DNA of 64,000 nucleotides from Agaricus subrufescens (GCA_029945375.1 CM057065.1:496001-560000); one strand, 5' to 3'; numbered from the stretch's first letter, positions 1 through 12,987 are shown. Translations and numbers: made by a program. Notes: generated by a model not told the origin, from the sequence alone.

Positions 1-21
1 AACAATTGCACTTAGCATAGA

Positions 22-2716
22 GTGCCATCGCCCCACCACACCGCTCAACTGATACAAAAAATGACAACATTGGGATCCTTAAAGTGGGCTTTGAAGGCGC
101 CAGAAGGATTGGCCACCATGGTCAATGGTGATATTTACTTTTCTCCTAACTCAACCCATGCCTTGAATTCTGTTCTGAGACCAAACACACCTTGGAGATT
201 TGTAGAGAGAGTCTCAACCGCTGCTGACTTTCAGGAAGCCCGCTGGTGGACTGCTGGCACTGAGTGGCTGGGGTTCGTGCCAAAACAACCCATGCTATAT
301 ACAGGAGTTTGGTTTGGGCCCTTGGGCATTATTCCAAATAAATTGTTGTGCAAAAACTGCATTGAATATAGCTTACCGGCGTTCTACAGTGACAAGTGGC
401 TCAAAATAGATTATATGTTATGGGAGACCTGCAAGATCCTCCGGGAGTCCTATGCCTTGCAATATGCACTTCCTTTCCCACCTTGCTGCTGGCATTATCA
501 CAAACAATTTCAGTCTTGGGCAACTGCCATGGAACACATCACCAAAGGTTGAGACTGGTTTGGGATGTGGCTGGGGTTATTATACTGGTCAACACAAAAA
601 ATTCCCAATGGTCCAGACTTTGCTGAAGGACTGACGCCACCAGAGTGGTTTAAAACTGTGGTCTTCAAGAGATCAAATAAAGTGAATGGCTCATATGTTG
701 ATGCCATATGAACCTCCCAGCTTCTGCAAAACTGGTGGCAAGTCAAATGTGTTGGGTTGTTTTTGCTCCATCCCAAAGATGCTCTGGGGCAACCCATGGC
801 CCAGTGGTTTGTACACCAGAATGTTCCTATATGGTATCACTGGGGGGAGAGAGAATGCTGTGCGTCGAGTTCTTCAAGTTTTCCCCTCATAGTTCCTTTG
901 CCAGAACACCTTCAAAATGCCACTACTTGGATCTCGTCATCACCAGCAGTCCCCCAATCTCACACTATGCCATCACTGACCTCTGGCTGTCATGAAAATA
1001 CTCCAGAGGCTGAATATTTGTCATCTACAGATCTTCCAGCCTTCGACAATTGGAACAACCCCTCTGCATCCTCCTCCATTGAACCACCCCTGGCCCCACA
1101 GAATGTCATTGAACCTAAGGAGCAAGTCTGGATTACCAAATATGGAGATCCAGTATGGGACTACAGTTTGGGATGGTCAGTATGGGGACCTTTCTTCAAA
1201 AGGCAGGAGGAAAGACACAAGAGGAAGCTTGAGAAGGAGATGCCTAAAGCTAAACAAGCACAGGAGTCATGGATGAGGCAGCCACCAAGGACCTCATGCC
1301 CCATATTTGTCTGGGACTGGAATGACGCTGAACCTTGGAAGTTCATAAGGACATGTGTCAGAAATGACGATCAAGAGGACATGTTGAACAGCTACAGCAA
1401 GAAACAGAAAAAATATAATGCTTTCAACAATGAGTGGGATTGTTGTAGAGAGTGGGGAGAGGATCCAGATGAGGAAGATTATATTGAACCACTTCCTGCT
1501 CATGCATTACCTGCAAAAACGGATCAGGAGCTCTTGTCTGAATGCTTGGCAACTGAGGTTGCTCACTTACTTTATGAGTACTATGGCTGGGTTGTACTGT
1601 TACCTCTACTGCCTGCGGAATACCCCATTTCCTGGATCTCTGAAGGGGATCAGAAATTGTTTAAAGCAGTCCTTGGACTTCCATCAGCCCCCCTGGACAG
1701 CATTTTCTTTTTTTCACTGTTGGCTAAAGCAGCCTTGCCATACATTTGACTCCTGGCAGGCAAGGATAGCACCAGGCCTTCCGGGGATGTTTGGGATCTG
1801 TTGCAAGACAATTGTTTGTGCCTGGCATACACCAGCACCCTCAAGTGTATTCAGACTCTGAAAAGAAAGGAGGAATCATGGTATATGTTTGATTTTGGTT
1901 CACTCAGAACTGTACCATGGAATATTGCAGTGCCCACAGCAGCAAGTGCCCTGATGGTGTGTCGTCTGAAAGAGAGACTCGATGAGGCAACAAAAGATAG
2001 GCTGGACAAATCAGCTGTGGTGTGCAATTTGTTGATGGAAGGTGTTCACTTCCACACAGTCATTTGTTGTGACAGTCTAGGAGCAGCCAAGCCAGACCCT
2101 CCGTCAATGTATGTGCCTATGAGATTGTCAGACCATGTCTTCTCCTTGGAAGACCTCAACTTGTACCAGTGTCAATGCCACCAAATTATGTCTTCTCCCA
2201 GGGCTTGTGTGGCACTCATGCAGGGAGGTTTTATACAACGCTGAGCACTGGAATTCATGCTCCCTTCAGAGGGTTTGTGAGGTCCCTGCGGTACTTATGA
2301 AGATCCTGGCATGATGTTCATTGCACATGATGTGAATGGCTTTGAGTATGTAGATGATGAACTCACGGATGAGGAATATGATCTGTTGGCAGGTGTATAC
2401 ATTAAATTCACTGGTAAGTTGAATTAATATGAAATGTAATGTTTGCTCTCATTGATATTCTTACAGGGGACAACCTACATATGGCTAAAGTCTCATGGTT
2501 TCCACAATGCTGGGTGTTTGAGGGCTGTGGTTTAGATATAGGTTGTTGGACTGAGCACGCTGAAAGATTTTGAAAAAAGCACACAGAGGCCATCTTTTGT
2601 GATAAGCTAGCAAACTCGGAAGAACCCCTCAATTGGGAAAAGCAAATACAAGCTGTAAATCATCCAAATAACATTGAGTTTGGGTGGCCACCTCAATGTC
2701 CATAGCACTGGAAAGC
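22..2716 (+). pseudogene. Decayed gene of an unnamed agaricomycete protein family
   Basis: Three open stretches (22-552, 757-1749, 1801-2244) and further readable pieces to about 2716 join into one protein-like sequence only if several frame changes are accepted. The parts in order are: an N-terminal region with WTAGTEW and TGVWFGPLGIIP; a middle part with AQWFVHQNVPIWYHWG; an acidic, glutamine- and serine-rich linker; and a C-terminal part with SWFPQCWVFEGCGLDIG. I recall this layout (a W-rich N-terminus, a VPVWYHWG-type motif and a C-terminal SWWP-type motif) from uncharacterised agaricomycete proteins, but I know no function. Frame breaks lie near 550, 710 and 2245, and stops occur after 2244, so it is probably dead. 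The start may lie outside the window. Confidence 0.5.
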
Positions 2717-3329
2717 TAGGCATTCCTCTCAACATAACTGAATGGTGGTCTAATCTTTGGGGGCTGGGAGATACTAGACAAGCATGGTCAAAAGTGGAGA
2801 TATGGTCTAAAGAGTATATAAAACAACATGTGGCAAACATCTAGCTGGTATTGTCAGACCTCAGTAGCTGTTATTCTTTTTTTTGGACTTTCAATTATTT
2901 TTTTTTTCAGTTCCAGAGATATATGTATGTCATGAATAATAGCCTCTAAGTATTGACTAGTGAATAAATTACATTTTTGTGGTATGGCCATCCCTCCCGT
3001 GTCTGGCCCACACCTGGTCCACGCCCTACCTGCGGGTGCATTTGACATGTCCTCGTCAATGCAAGTCAAGCCCGCATCAATGCAACTCATGCATCTGAAA
3101 GCCTGCATCTCTCCACATCTCTCTGCGCCTTCCCACGCCCCCCTGCAGCCTTCACTCACCTGTCCGCATCACAATTCCATAGGGTTGCAGAGTCCTTGTG
3201 GTGATTGTATAAGTCGATGCAGACTACTTATTCTACTTGATATGCACAACTAGTATATGTAGGTATTGGCTACGTAGCATAAATTTTAAATAATACCTCA
3301 TTTCCATGAAAGATCTGAGTGCTCATCCT

Positions 3330-3374
3330 GCATCCATCCACATCCATCCACATGCAGTCTGCATCCATCCACAT
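3330..3374. repeat. Short CATCCATCCACAT tandem repeat
   Basis: The unit GCATCCATCCACAT recurs about three times with small changes. It lies in the non-coding stretch 2717-3460, which otherwise holds only CAT- and CTGCA-rich low-complexity DNA and no gene that I can support. Confidence 0.6.
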
Positions 3375-3461
3375 GAAATCATCATCCGTGCACAGGCTCC
3401 TCGTATTTCTGGTAACCCTCCGGTTGTCAATGTCGGGGCAGTTTAACCTGGTAATTGTCCA

Positions 3462-5135
3462 ACTGTTTATCTACAAACTGAAATCTAAAAGAGCTTTCTT
3501 CACCTTATTTCAGATTTCTGCACCATGTATCCTTTCTCTCCCTTAGTATGGCTCATCGCCTCCTGTCCGAAGATGCACATCACATCGTTCTTCTTTCAAC
3601 AAGATGTCATTCCCACGTTTGAAAAGGAAAAAATTATTGTTGACTCAAACAAAGTTTGCGCCAATGTTGAGCAGTTTCTTCATGACAAGTTGGCAGAGAT
3701 TACAGACACACTAGACTCCCTTGACCCCCATTGGCCTTATGAACGGGACACTCAGAAGCCCACTAACGCTCCTGGTGGACTGTTTGCTTATGCCCAGGCA
3801 GTCATCAGATATATCAGTGACTTGATTATCACAAGTCCAGTCTCACAACTCTCTGACGTCCTGCATGTCATTGATCAACACGCAATGACTGACATATCAA
3901 AGGAGAAGCACCCAATGGCGTTGCTTGATGCCTTATATAATCAGATTGCGTCGAGTGTTCCTGCAAAAATAATGGTCAGCACCCAAAAATTTTTAATGGT
4001 GCTGACCCATAGGAATTCATTTGTGCCAGCCCCCAGGACTGATGGGAACTTTATTGCACTATGTAATTGGTTAGGTATGACACCTGACGATGTGTATGCC
4101 ACTGTCAATCATCTATGATCTGTTCTATGTGACAAAGCCCACAAGGACCTACCCAGACCATTTCATAAATCATTCTTTGACTACATATCTGAATTTACGC
4201 AATCAGGGTTCTCGCGTGATATCAAAGATGAGGCTCAAGAATTGGAGTCTCAATATGCGCTTCGAGTCTTGAACCAGGCCCATGAAGGCATTGATTTTGG
4301 CTATGTGGATTATAAATTTTGGTATGGTACTCTGTCGTGTGGTCCAGGGACTGGAGATCAGGTTTCGCTTAGCTGGCCAGTTGAGGAGGGAGGTGATTGG
4401 AACAATGATGAAACAAAGTTGTGGATGTACAAGATGGCAGTTGGGGAAGCTGTAGATGGGATGAGACATGGCGATCCAATCTTCCTGACTGAGCCCTGCA
4501 TTCGCCTCTTAACCACTGTTTTTCGGAAGTATTGTCATGACTTTCTACATTATCCGTTTCGTGATAGGGTATTTGTGAGTTCCCTATATTTTTATAATTG
4601 CACGTTGGTATCACTGATAATCTATAACCAGGAGGAATCTTGACGACTTGAATTTATGATGAGCAGCATACTCGAGCAAGTCCCTCTCAATACCATCAAC
4701 AAACCAGACAAATATGCGGAGGTTAAGCTACAATTTTGTTGTCCTCTTACAGCAATACCGCATCTATCTAACCCTTGGAAATCATCTTGCTCAGTAAGTG
4801 ATATACTTAAGTTTGCAACTCAATGCTAAATTTGTATTTTGCAGCATGAGTGCGAAGGAGAGTGGGATAAAGGAAAGGACCAAGATTGGAAGAAGACATT
4901 TTGGGAATATGATTGTGGGTGTTTTGTTCAGTTTCAAGATCAGTTGGCGGACTTGAAAGACTGTTCTCCTCATCACACTGTTGTGATGTTGTTTACGTCG
5001 ACAGCGGAGCATTGTGTGGAGTTGCAATTTGTTGATCTGGAGGATGGTGTGTCGGAGTGGACTTATTGGTTTTGGGTCGCACTTTCATCGGAGGATAGGC
5101 AGAAGTACGTATGGCCTGTAAGGATATATGGCTAG
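3462..5135 (+). pseudogene. NACHT copy A, 5'-truncated relic
   Basis: Homology to the other family-1 NACHT genes starts abruptly near 3462, after the Walker B region, so the N-terminus and the P-loop are missing. What remains is the sequence after Walker B (SPLVWLIASCP), the helical region (HPMALLDALY, LCNWLGMTPDD), the C-terminal part and the last exon with VSEWTYWFW, ending at 5135. Two premature TGA codons lie at 4116-4118 and 4641-4643; paralogues have arginine codons at both sites. The two C-terminal introns of the family are still recognisable (about 4577-4632 and 4793-4843). With no nucleotide-binding site it cannot be a working STAND NTPase. Confidence 0.85.
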
Positions 5136-5584
5136 ATGGGATACCTTGTTCTTTGACTGGGCTTGAGTTTCGGAGTGATGTGGTCAGCTGAGCGAGTGTA
5201 GTGACAATTAAATCAGGTTATCTGAATGGTGAAAAGTTGAGTGAAACGCCTTTGTCGCTAAGGATGTGCGAATGCGAAGGCTCATTCACATGCCCTGAGT
5301 CTGAGCTGGTCACATGGGAAGTCGAGTGAGCGCCAGCAGAGAAGGCGTAAGATAGGTTAGATTCATCTCTTGTGTCTGCTTGCTGTTCGCTACGTTTATG
5401 TTGGAGCTCTCGTGGAACAGAGGAGTCTTGGATTTGAGTGTCTATCAGGGCAAATTTATAGCCTACACTGTGATGATCAACATTGCCACAGTGGCGTGTG
5501 CATTCCGCACGCACCTCCAGATGTATATAAGATGAGGATAGCCTTGCTCCGGTCTTTCCTTCCATCCTGCCACAATGGCTCTCA
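5136..5584 (+). promoter_or_regulatory. Upstream region of NACHT copy B with TATA box
   Basis: No gene is seen here. A TATA-like box (TATATAAG) lies at 5523-5530, about 55 bp before the first ATG of copy B. The segment GAGTGAAACGCC near 5232 also occurs upstream of the minus-strand copies C and D, so part of the flanking DNA is shared by the family. Confidence 0.5.
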
Positions 5585-7180
5585 ATGCCAGATCATTCAT
5601 GCTCGTACTTGCCAAAGGACACTTCAACACATCACTGCGGCGACTATCTACCTGCCTCTTACTTCTGCGCCTCCGGCTCTTCATCCTCTGATCCTGTCTA
5701 TAGAGCTTGTGTGCCAGAGACGGACATTAAGCCAGCTGGAAGTTCTGCTAGCCCATCCATTACTCGGCATCTTAGCAGTTCTCAAGATTCCAGGTATCAA
5801 TTTGTTGTTCAAGACTTCGGAGGACAAACCTCGCAAGCGTCACGACAGACAGGCTGGCAAGGCGCCATCAATTCTGGTGTGGCAGCAGAGACCAGTGCTC
5901 CCCATGTTCTCCGCCACTCTTCGGATCTCGATTGTCTTCCCAGCCCATCAGATCTCATCCAACTACATGAGCCCTTCTATCAGAGCCCAGGCATGTTCTA
6001 TCAGGCCCGTAATTTTATTGTGAAGGGGACATTTGTGGATGGCAATGGTAAGACCCACTCAACAAGTAATCTTGCTCTACCCTGACTGGGCTATAACGAG
6101 TAACTTACAATGATACGTTCTCAAACCAATGTAAGTTCAACCTGTGTTCGGGTGACTTTTGTTGATGATCTTACCTGTTGCCAGTCATGGACAAACTTCT
6201 GGAGAAAACAATACCTGGTGCAGAATTTGATTCTTCCAATCATGATCCTCCTCCCCGATGTCATCCTGGCAGCCGCCTAGCGGTTCTTGAACGGTGTCTG
6301 TACTTCGTTCACAACTGCGACGGAATGAAAAAAATGCGTTGGATATTTGGTGTGGTGGGAGTTGGAAAATCCACCATCATGCAGAACGTTGCCGAGTCAC
6401 CTGACCTGGCGGTGAGCTATCAGAGCTCGATCTTCTTTTCCATCAATGGGCGCCATGATGGAACGAAAGCTGTGATAACTCTTTCATATCAGCTTGCAGC
6501 TAAATCCCAATCATATCATCAAGTTATTGAGCGTGAGATCTGCCGCGACCCATCACTCCTTTGATCATCAACCGCAAAGCAGTTCAACAAGTTGATTGTT
6601 GAACCCCTCATACTAGATCCCCAACTAAAATCCAGCAATCGCATCTTGATCATCATTGATGGGCTTGATGAATGTGCTGACACCTGCACGCAGCTAGAAC
6701 TCCTCCGCCTCATTTCTGATATCTGTATCACGCACCCTTCTTCACCCCTCGTATGGCTCATTGCCAGCTGCCCGGAATCACACATCATTTCTTTCTTCTC
6801 TAGACGTGATGTCATTCCTGTATATGAGCAGGAGGAAATTCTTGTAGATACAGATGAGGCTCGTGCTGAGGTTGAACGGTTTCTTCGTGACAAGTTGATG
6901 GAGATTAAAGAGGCATATTCACTTGATCCTCAGTGGCCCCAGGAGCGAGATATTTGGAGGCTCGCCAGCGCTGCTGGTGGTTTTTTTGCTTATGCAAATA
7001 CGGTCATCAAATATGTTGGTGACTTGATAGTCGGAAGCCCAGCCTCGCAGCTATCTGATGTGCTAGACGCCATTGATGATCACTCAATGTCGGATATTCC
7101 ACGAGAGGATCACCCCATGGCTTTACTTGATGCGTTGTACGACCGGATTCTTTCGAACGTTCATCCTAAAGTTATGGTCA

Positions 7181-7184
7181 GCAC
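7181..7184. repeat. Target-site duplication, left (GCAC)
   Basis: GCAC directly precedes the element and is repeated directly after it at 13011-13014. Paralogous sequence expects a single GTCAGCACCCG at this point, so one copy is the duplicate made on insertion. Confidence 0.85.
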
Positions 7185-7207
7185 ATCAGGGAAACGGGAG
7201 AATGATA
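7185..7207 (+). repeat. Plavaka left terminal inverted repeat
   Basis: Reads ATCAGGGAAACGGGAGA inward and matches the right end (12988-13010) at most positions over about 23 bp. Confidence 0.8.
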
Positions 7208-7398
7208 AATCCGAATAAATTATCTAAATACAGGTTAACATAACGTTGTTAGCATTTTTAGAGTATATGTATTTGTTATTAGCGGACTGTTAACATCAGG
7301 TTCAAACCGGCCTACTAAAATAGCCTAAATCATACACAATTATCACACAATATTCCCTAGAAACACATTACGGATTATGTATAGTACATCAACAGCCT

Positions 7399-10300
7399 CT
7401 ATCCAATAAGACGATATAAATGTTTGTCAGTAAAAGGATTCACAAAGAACGAGTTGCATTGATCTAATATGTTATCTCGTGTCCATTCAACAGGTGCAAA
7501 GGCACCAAAGGCCGGGAAAAGGTGAATACTTCGGACAACATCTGACAATGGAACTATACTTCCTATGCCAGCTCCTGATGGATCCGAGCGATCGCGTTCT
7601 ACAGACACCTTGTACATTTGGTGGTGAGGATCAGGAGTTCGGGTGAACTGCGTGAACCACTCTACATAAACGAGGTGATCCGGGACAACACATTCACGAA
7701 ATACTAGTTGTCGGATACTTGGTGGCATTGAAAAGACGGCGTGAATACGTCCAATGCGGAAACCTAGGAACAAGTATCAGTAGTGCAGCAACAAAAAAAG
7801 AGAATAAATCATATACCGTGTATCCCTTCAAGATCGTTGTGTATCCGAAGCAGAGCAGTATCGAATCGCTGTGTTCTTGGGTTGGCATGAATTGCATCGG
7901 CTGTGTTTGCCATTTGAGTAAATGGATCGAGGGAAAGAAATTTGATTCGATGCCATAGCCAAAAATTTTGCATTGGCATCTCGACTGCCCAAATTGCACG
8001 TTCAAGCTGGGCTGAGGTTATTGATGGGTAGCGTAAAAGTGTTACGAAGCGTGAAAAGGCCTCATGAAAGTATGTCGCTCCATATTTAGTGATGAGATCG
8101 TCAAGAGAAACTCGTCTTGTACTTGGGCACTCAGACAAATGAATAGTTCTGTTTATTGAAAGACCCAGGGTGATCTATTCATATGAAGAGGGGTGAGATG
8201 AGGGGACTTTACCGAGCCGCCATTGAATCAAACGCTCATGTTGAAGAATCTTTTCCTTTTGTTCCAACCAGGTTGTCATCTGAGTATATTCATCCTTCCG
8301 ATTAGTTGCTCGATAAGCATCCTTTGCTAGATCGATATGTAAGTGCTCTGTGTGCTCGGTATTGAAGTTGTTAGTTGTGCCAAAGAATTTGATTTTCTGG
8401 GCATAGTGCTGTGCAAAGTGGAGCTTCGGCAAGTTGAAGTCCTTGCGGATAGCAAGGTCAATGAAGATATCCTTGTTTTCATGGAAACAGTCAAGTGCGT
8501 GTTGAAGGAGGTCCAAAGTTTTGTCGGTGTGAACAGAATATTGCGTGAGAAAAAGGAAGTCAAGTAACGCACGGACCGCATGGATGAGCCAAACAGCCGA
8601 CTGGCCATTGCCAAGCTGCAGGCCAACAACGAGTTCCATGAGAATGTGGGACATTTGGTCATGTTCCTTGCCAGAAACATGCGACAAGGCACTGATGCCT
8701 TTGTTGAACATTCGAATGTTATGATTGGGTGGAAGTCGACGGCAGCGGGCATCGATTTCCAGTGGACCAAAGGCTTTGATAAGCCAGCTGACAATGTGTT
8801 TTATCAACCCCTGATAAAGCTGATGCAGCACATCAGGTGTTATCGAGGAGTAGATGTTCAGATAAGGTAGATGACGCCAGAATGGTGTGGCCACAGGCTT
8901 CACACGAGAAAGTTTACATAGGCCGATGAACTCTGAAGGGTCATCATCAAACGATGATAAAATCTTGAGTACATTGTCAAGGTCCCGAGGTTGTCCGAGA
9001 TGAGGACTACCCCCCAGGTCATTGTGGGGCACATCACAGGAAGGGCAATCCCCCGAATATGTGCAAGTGGTGAGTACCTGTTCGGGGTAATCACCGATGA
9101 ATGCCGCCATGATTGGGTGCATCCGGCGAAGCCTGCCATCAGCTGATGCCATGACCATCCCTTGGGCCCCTATCTTTTCCAGAGGCCGGAGGATTTCGCC
9201 CATGCATGAATGGTATAAATTTGCAAGCATGCGGCGACGCGAGGCTTTATTCGAGACATTTTCAAGTCTCGTTGTCAGCAAATAACCCAGAAGCACGTAA
9301 GCACGTGCTGATGGCTTACGTCGAATTTCCTTTGGAACATTCCCAATTGTGAGATAAACCGGGTAAGTGCTTTTGTTGCGAAACAGAGTGAGTTGTGTCT
9401 TGTCCGTTGAAACTATGACCGGGATGATCGAGCCTCCAGGTGAGTGCTTCTCAATTTCCTTCTGTGGGATATCGGTTGCTGATGAGAAGACTGGAATAGT
9501 TGAAGGAACGAACCTGCATAGCCCACCACCACTTTGCTGTGTGCATATCGTGATACATTCGAATTGTTTTTGACTCGTCTGTATAGTGCTTTTCTGGAGT
9601 AAAGATCATATGCGGTGAGAGCCTGTTTATTGGGAAAACACCGTAGCTAGCGCAGTAGTTAGGACTACGATAACACACCTGTGTAGACTCGTAATAGGAT
9701 TCTTTATGAATATAACGAGGTTTAGAGAATAAGTAGATGAGTTCAAAGATACGAGGATCAAGTCTAAAATTCATTCATAAAACATAGGTACTTATATACA
9801 TATCGCATACTGATGATTTTGATCTAGGTGTAAATGGGAGTCGAGTAGCTACCAAGGAACTGGGTAGCGAATGTTCTAGAGCTACATAATGCATGTTAAT
9901 CTATTGGTTAGAATATCGTAGAAGGTCCATGATATCAGTCATGGACCTTCGAATATTGCTCCAGTATTGTCTGGAGTAAATCTACTGCTTATGGGGACTT
10001 TACCTGGCGTTTTGGACAAGTCCAGGACGTCTCTGAGCTATAGCGATCTCAACACTGTTGTCATATAGCAGCGCCTGAATGCATTGAATGACATCTCGGA
10101 AATAGACATCACATTCTTCAGAGCCCACTACAACTTGATGACGAGTGAACGGAGGCCGCACATTCGGCAACTTTTCATCAATGATATTGTTCAGTTCAAC
10201 AGATGATTTGAAGGAGAGGCCCAACTGTTTGGAAATCTATGGAGTATGATTTCCGTGAGTTGTTTACACAGTACCAGAGATATTTACATTCGCTTACCCC

Positions 10301-10990
10301 CTCGATGGACACCAGATCGGTGAATGCAGTTGAACTCGGGCCACGCTCCTTTGCCCACCTCGCGAGCTCCCATTCCATCTTCGATGAGAATGGCATGTAT
10401 ATCTCATCTAAGTTTGATTCCCCCATTCCCCCCCCTTCGTTCCGATGTTCAAGACCATGTACCATTCCTGCATTGCCGGGAAATCGAGAAATGACCGGTG
10501 AGTCATATAACTTGCAACTCGCATCATACACTCTGCATTGCGCTTCGTCCTCTGAGTCAGCTTCGACATCTTCGTCACTGTCATCAACATCAACTTGAAG
10601 TCGTTCTGGCTCGATGCTGTCGAGGTCACCAGAGTCATCGCTATCTTCATTTTCATGTTCATCGCTATCCGTGTCTGCAGTGGGTTCCCTTTTGTCTATG
10701 TCCATCTCCTCGCCTTTGTCATGATCTTCACGAAGGTATGTGTGATAATCTCCAAAGATATCACCCGTTTCATCAAAAGCTAACATCGGCCTGTCAGAAG
10801 AAGCAACCACTATCATGGAAGAGAACTTACATGCTGGTAGTCTGCCTGCCTCTACAGTACAATTTTCGCCAAGTTGTTTAGCTTGGTGTTCAAAATACTG
10901 CTGACATTGACGGTTTTTAGCACTTCGAAGATGACTCTGCAGCCCACGACGTCGGATGATGATTTTGCACGTGGGACAAATCATTGTCAA
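7399..10990 (-). CDS. Plavaka transposase
   Basis: Multi-exon gene read from 10990 down to 7399. The N-terminus has a zinc-finger-like motif (CPTCK...HLRSAKNRQC), then a strongly acidic linker of about 80 residues rich in Asp, Glu and Ser. The core contains SPHMIFTPEKHYTDESK, MYHDMHTAKWWW, then TLFRNKSTYPVYLTIGN, LLGYLLTTRLENVSNKASRR, CPSCDVPHNDLGG and a long conserved C-terminal part. Likely exons are 7399-7763, 7817-8174, about 8200-9461 and 9514-9622, with upstream pieces around 10000-10224 and 10280-10990. Splice boundaries at 9462-9513 and 7764-7816 fit the family well. The 9623-10060 interval is unclear and may be a long intron or a small internal insertion. The protein should cut and paste its own element in the nucleus; whether it is still active cannot be judged here. 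Confidence 0.8.
9921..9950. repeat. Perfect 12-bp hairpin
   Basis: GAAGGTCCATGA and its exact reverse complement TCATGGACCTTC flank a 6-base loop. It lies in the unexplained 9623-10060 interval of the transposase gene, which may be an intron or a nested insertion. Confidence 0.7.
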
Positions 10991-11288
10991 AATGTGTGGC
11001 TGCTCAAAGGTGTAATTGGTGAGTTGAGTGGGCTATTGCTTGAGTTACACTCACATAGACAAGAGAACAGCATACTGGCCTTGGTTACACCGGTCTCGAT
11101 TGAGTTTTTATGGCATTTACTCAATCGTAATCCTTGCTGTCAGGCCAAAGGAGGTACTCTGTGCATTCCACAGTCACCGTGTCGGCATTGAATGGTGGTG
11201 CACGCTTTCGTCGAGTCATTGAGCTAGTATAAGAGAGGTGCAAAGCCTTATGTTGGTGCGTGGTTTCACTTTCCTTTTGATTATCACC

Positions 11289-12600
11289 ATGCCGTCTACT
11301 GCTACCTCTACTGAGGCCACTGATTTGCGTCGCAAGACTCGAGCTCGACAACAAGAACCCAGGAATGTCTTGAATCAAAGGGCCCGGGCAAAGAAGCGGA
11401 CACACTTGCCTCTTGAAGATGACGCACAAACTCAAAGAAGTAGGTCTCACGCAGATCTGCTTTAAGTCGTTGATCACTAACATCCATTCAATTTTTTTTG
11501 AAGATGTTCGGGCAAAGAAGACACCCGCAGTGCATCAGAAGGCTGCCCAGGCAGCTCTTCCGCCACGCCCACCACCTCTCTTCGAATTGTCCAACTCATC
11601 TGATGATGAGAAGTCAGTTCAAGATGGTGGTAACGGTACTGAGCTCGACGAAGATGAGGAAGATGACAAGGATCTTGACCTCCTTGCACGCGGACAAGCT
11701 GCTTCGCAATTCAGCTCGGAGCTTGTCCAAGTGCATCGTACCCCCGGCGAAGCTTCAACTTCCAATGGGGGCTCGAGACAAGGCGATCAATATCGCTCCG
11801 AGGTAACTATCCGTTCGTTTACTCTGAGCATTGTACTGACTAATATAGGTTCCATGTTGGTCCAAGGACAATGAGCCTGGAGATGAAAAGCCTTCGATCG
11901 ATCTTCAAAATGCGAGTACTATTTAAATCATTCTGATTAATTACTTATTATTCCGTAGGCCATGGTCAATGCACAATGGCCCGTTGAGGCTCACTATGCG
12001 TTACCGAGGCCAGGCCAGCGCCTTATCACCATCGGTGACCAGCCTCAACCCCTGCACGATATTATTTCACAAGGTATAACACAGGCAACGAAAATGTGCC
12101 TCCAACAAGGATTTTTCATTGTGAACGACAGCGAGTTTACAGTTCTCACAACAATACTGATCAATGCCACATGCAATGCGTCACTTGACCAATTAGCTCG
12201 CCGTTTCAAGGAGGACCGAAGGTTCAATCTGTATGCTGTGCGGATGGTATGTGAACTTAAATTTTACATTTTCATATAAATACTGAATTACCCCATAGCC
12301 GAGGATGTTTTTAACGGACACAAGAACTGGCTTATGAGCATCAAAGACAAGGCACCAACGAAATTTCATGTAATGATGCACCGGATTTATAATGAATGCT
12401 GGTACGTGATTCAATAAACTATTAGTTCTATTACTCAATTGTATGTTAGCACCAACACAACCACTGGTTCGGGAATAGTTGAGGGAATTGATAGGGTTGT
12501 TGACATAGACCAAATGGAGGATATTCCCACTGACACCGAGGTTGCTTCTACTGCCTCAGCTAGCTCTAATACCCTTGTTAACGTGTCACAAGAATTGTAG
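11289..12600 (+). CDS. Plavaka passenger gene, unknown function
   Basis: Six exons join in frame: 11289-11439, 11504-11802, 11849-11911, 11959-12246, 12304-12401 and 12450-12600, giving 349 residues. The N-terminus is basic (DLRRKTRARQQEPRNV). A disordered acidic stretch follows (TELDEDEEDDKDLD), then a compact part with ATKMCLQQGFFIVND, LDQLARRFKEDRRFNLYAVRM and FNGHKNWLMSIKDKAP. The third intron (11912-11958) needs a GC donor (GCGAGT). A TATA-like TAGTATAAGA lies near 11226. I do not recognise the domain with certainty; a relation to the fungal DUF6532 group is only a guess. It lies wholly inside the transposon and opposite to the transposase, so it probably belongs to the element. Confidence 0.65.
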
Positions 12601-12987
12601 TTTGCTGCTGATCTCTAATCTCTATATAGTTTCATCTCGTGATTCGTCAGAATGATAAATGATGTTTTGTTGATTCCCCTAATTGGCTGAACAATTATAA
12701 GTCAATGTTAATCAAATTGATGCACACCCAGTATAAACGACGTCAAAGTTAGCAGTAACTCTGAATAATACTGAATAAAATTGAACTACGAGAGCGATAA
12801 TTCAACTGAGTTTTATTCATTCCAATGACACGCAAGTGTCAAATTTATGAATAATTTATGTATAGTTAGTGATCACCAATCAGGGCGTCGAAACCGGCAG
12901 TTTAAACCTGGCTTCGTTTAGCTAAATTAGCCAAATTGACTTGATAAGGCATAATGTAGTACAATTTAGTGTAAAAAAATACATTTT

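Noticed and set aside
3330..3374. Possible CRISPR-like or regulatory array
   Set aside because: Repeats are contiguous without spacers and the genome is eukaryotic.
5370..6023. 217-residue plus-strand ORF
   Set aside because: It overlaps exon 1 of copy B in another frame, while the frame starting at 5585 leads into the conserved motif and micro-exon.
8343..9285. Several plus-strand ORFs in the transposon
   Set aside because: All are antisense to the conserved Plavaka transposase core.
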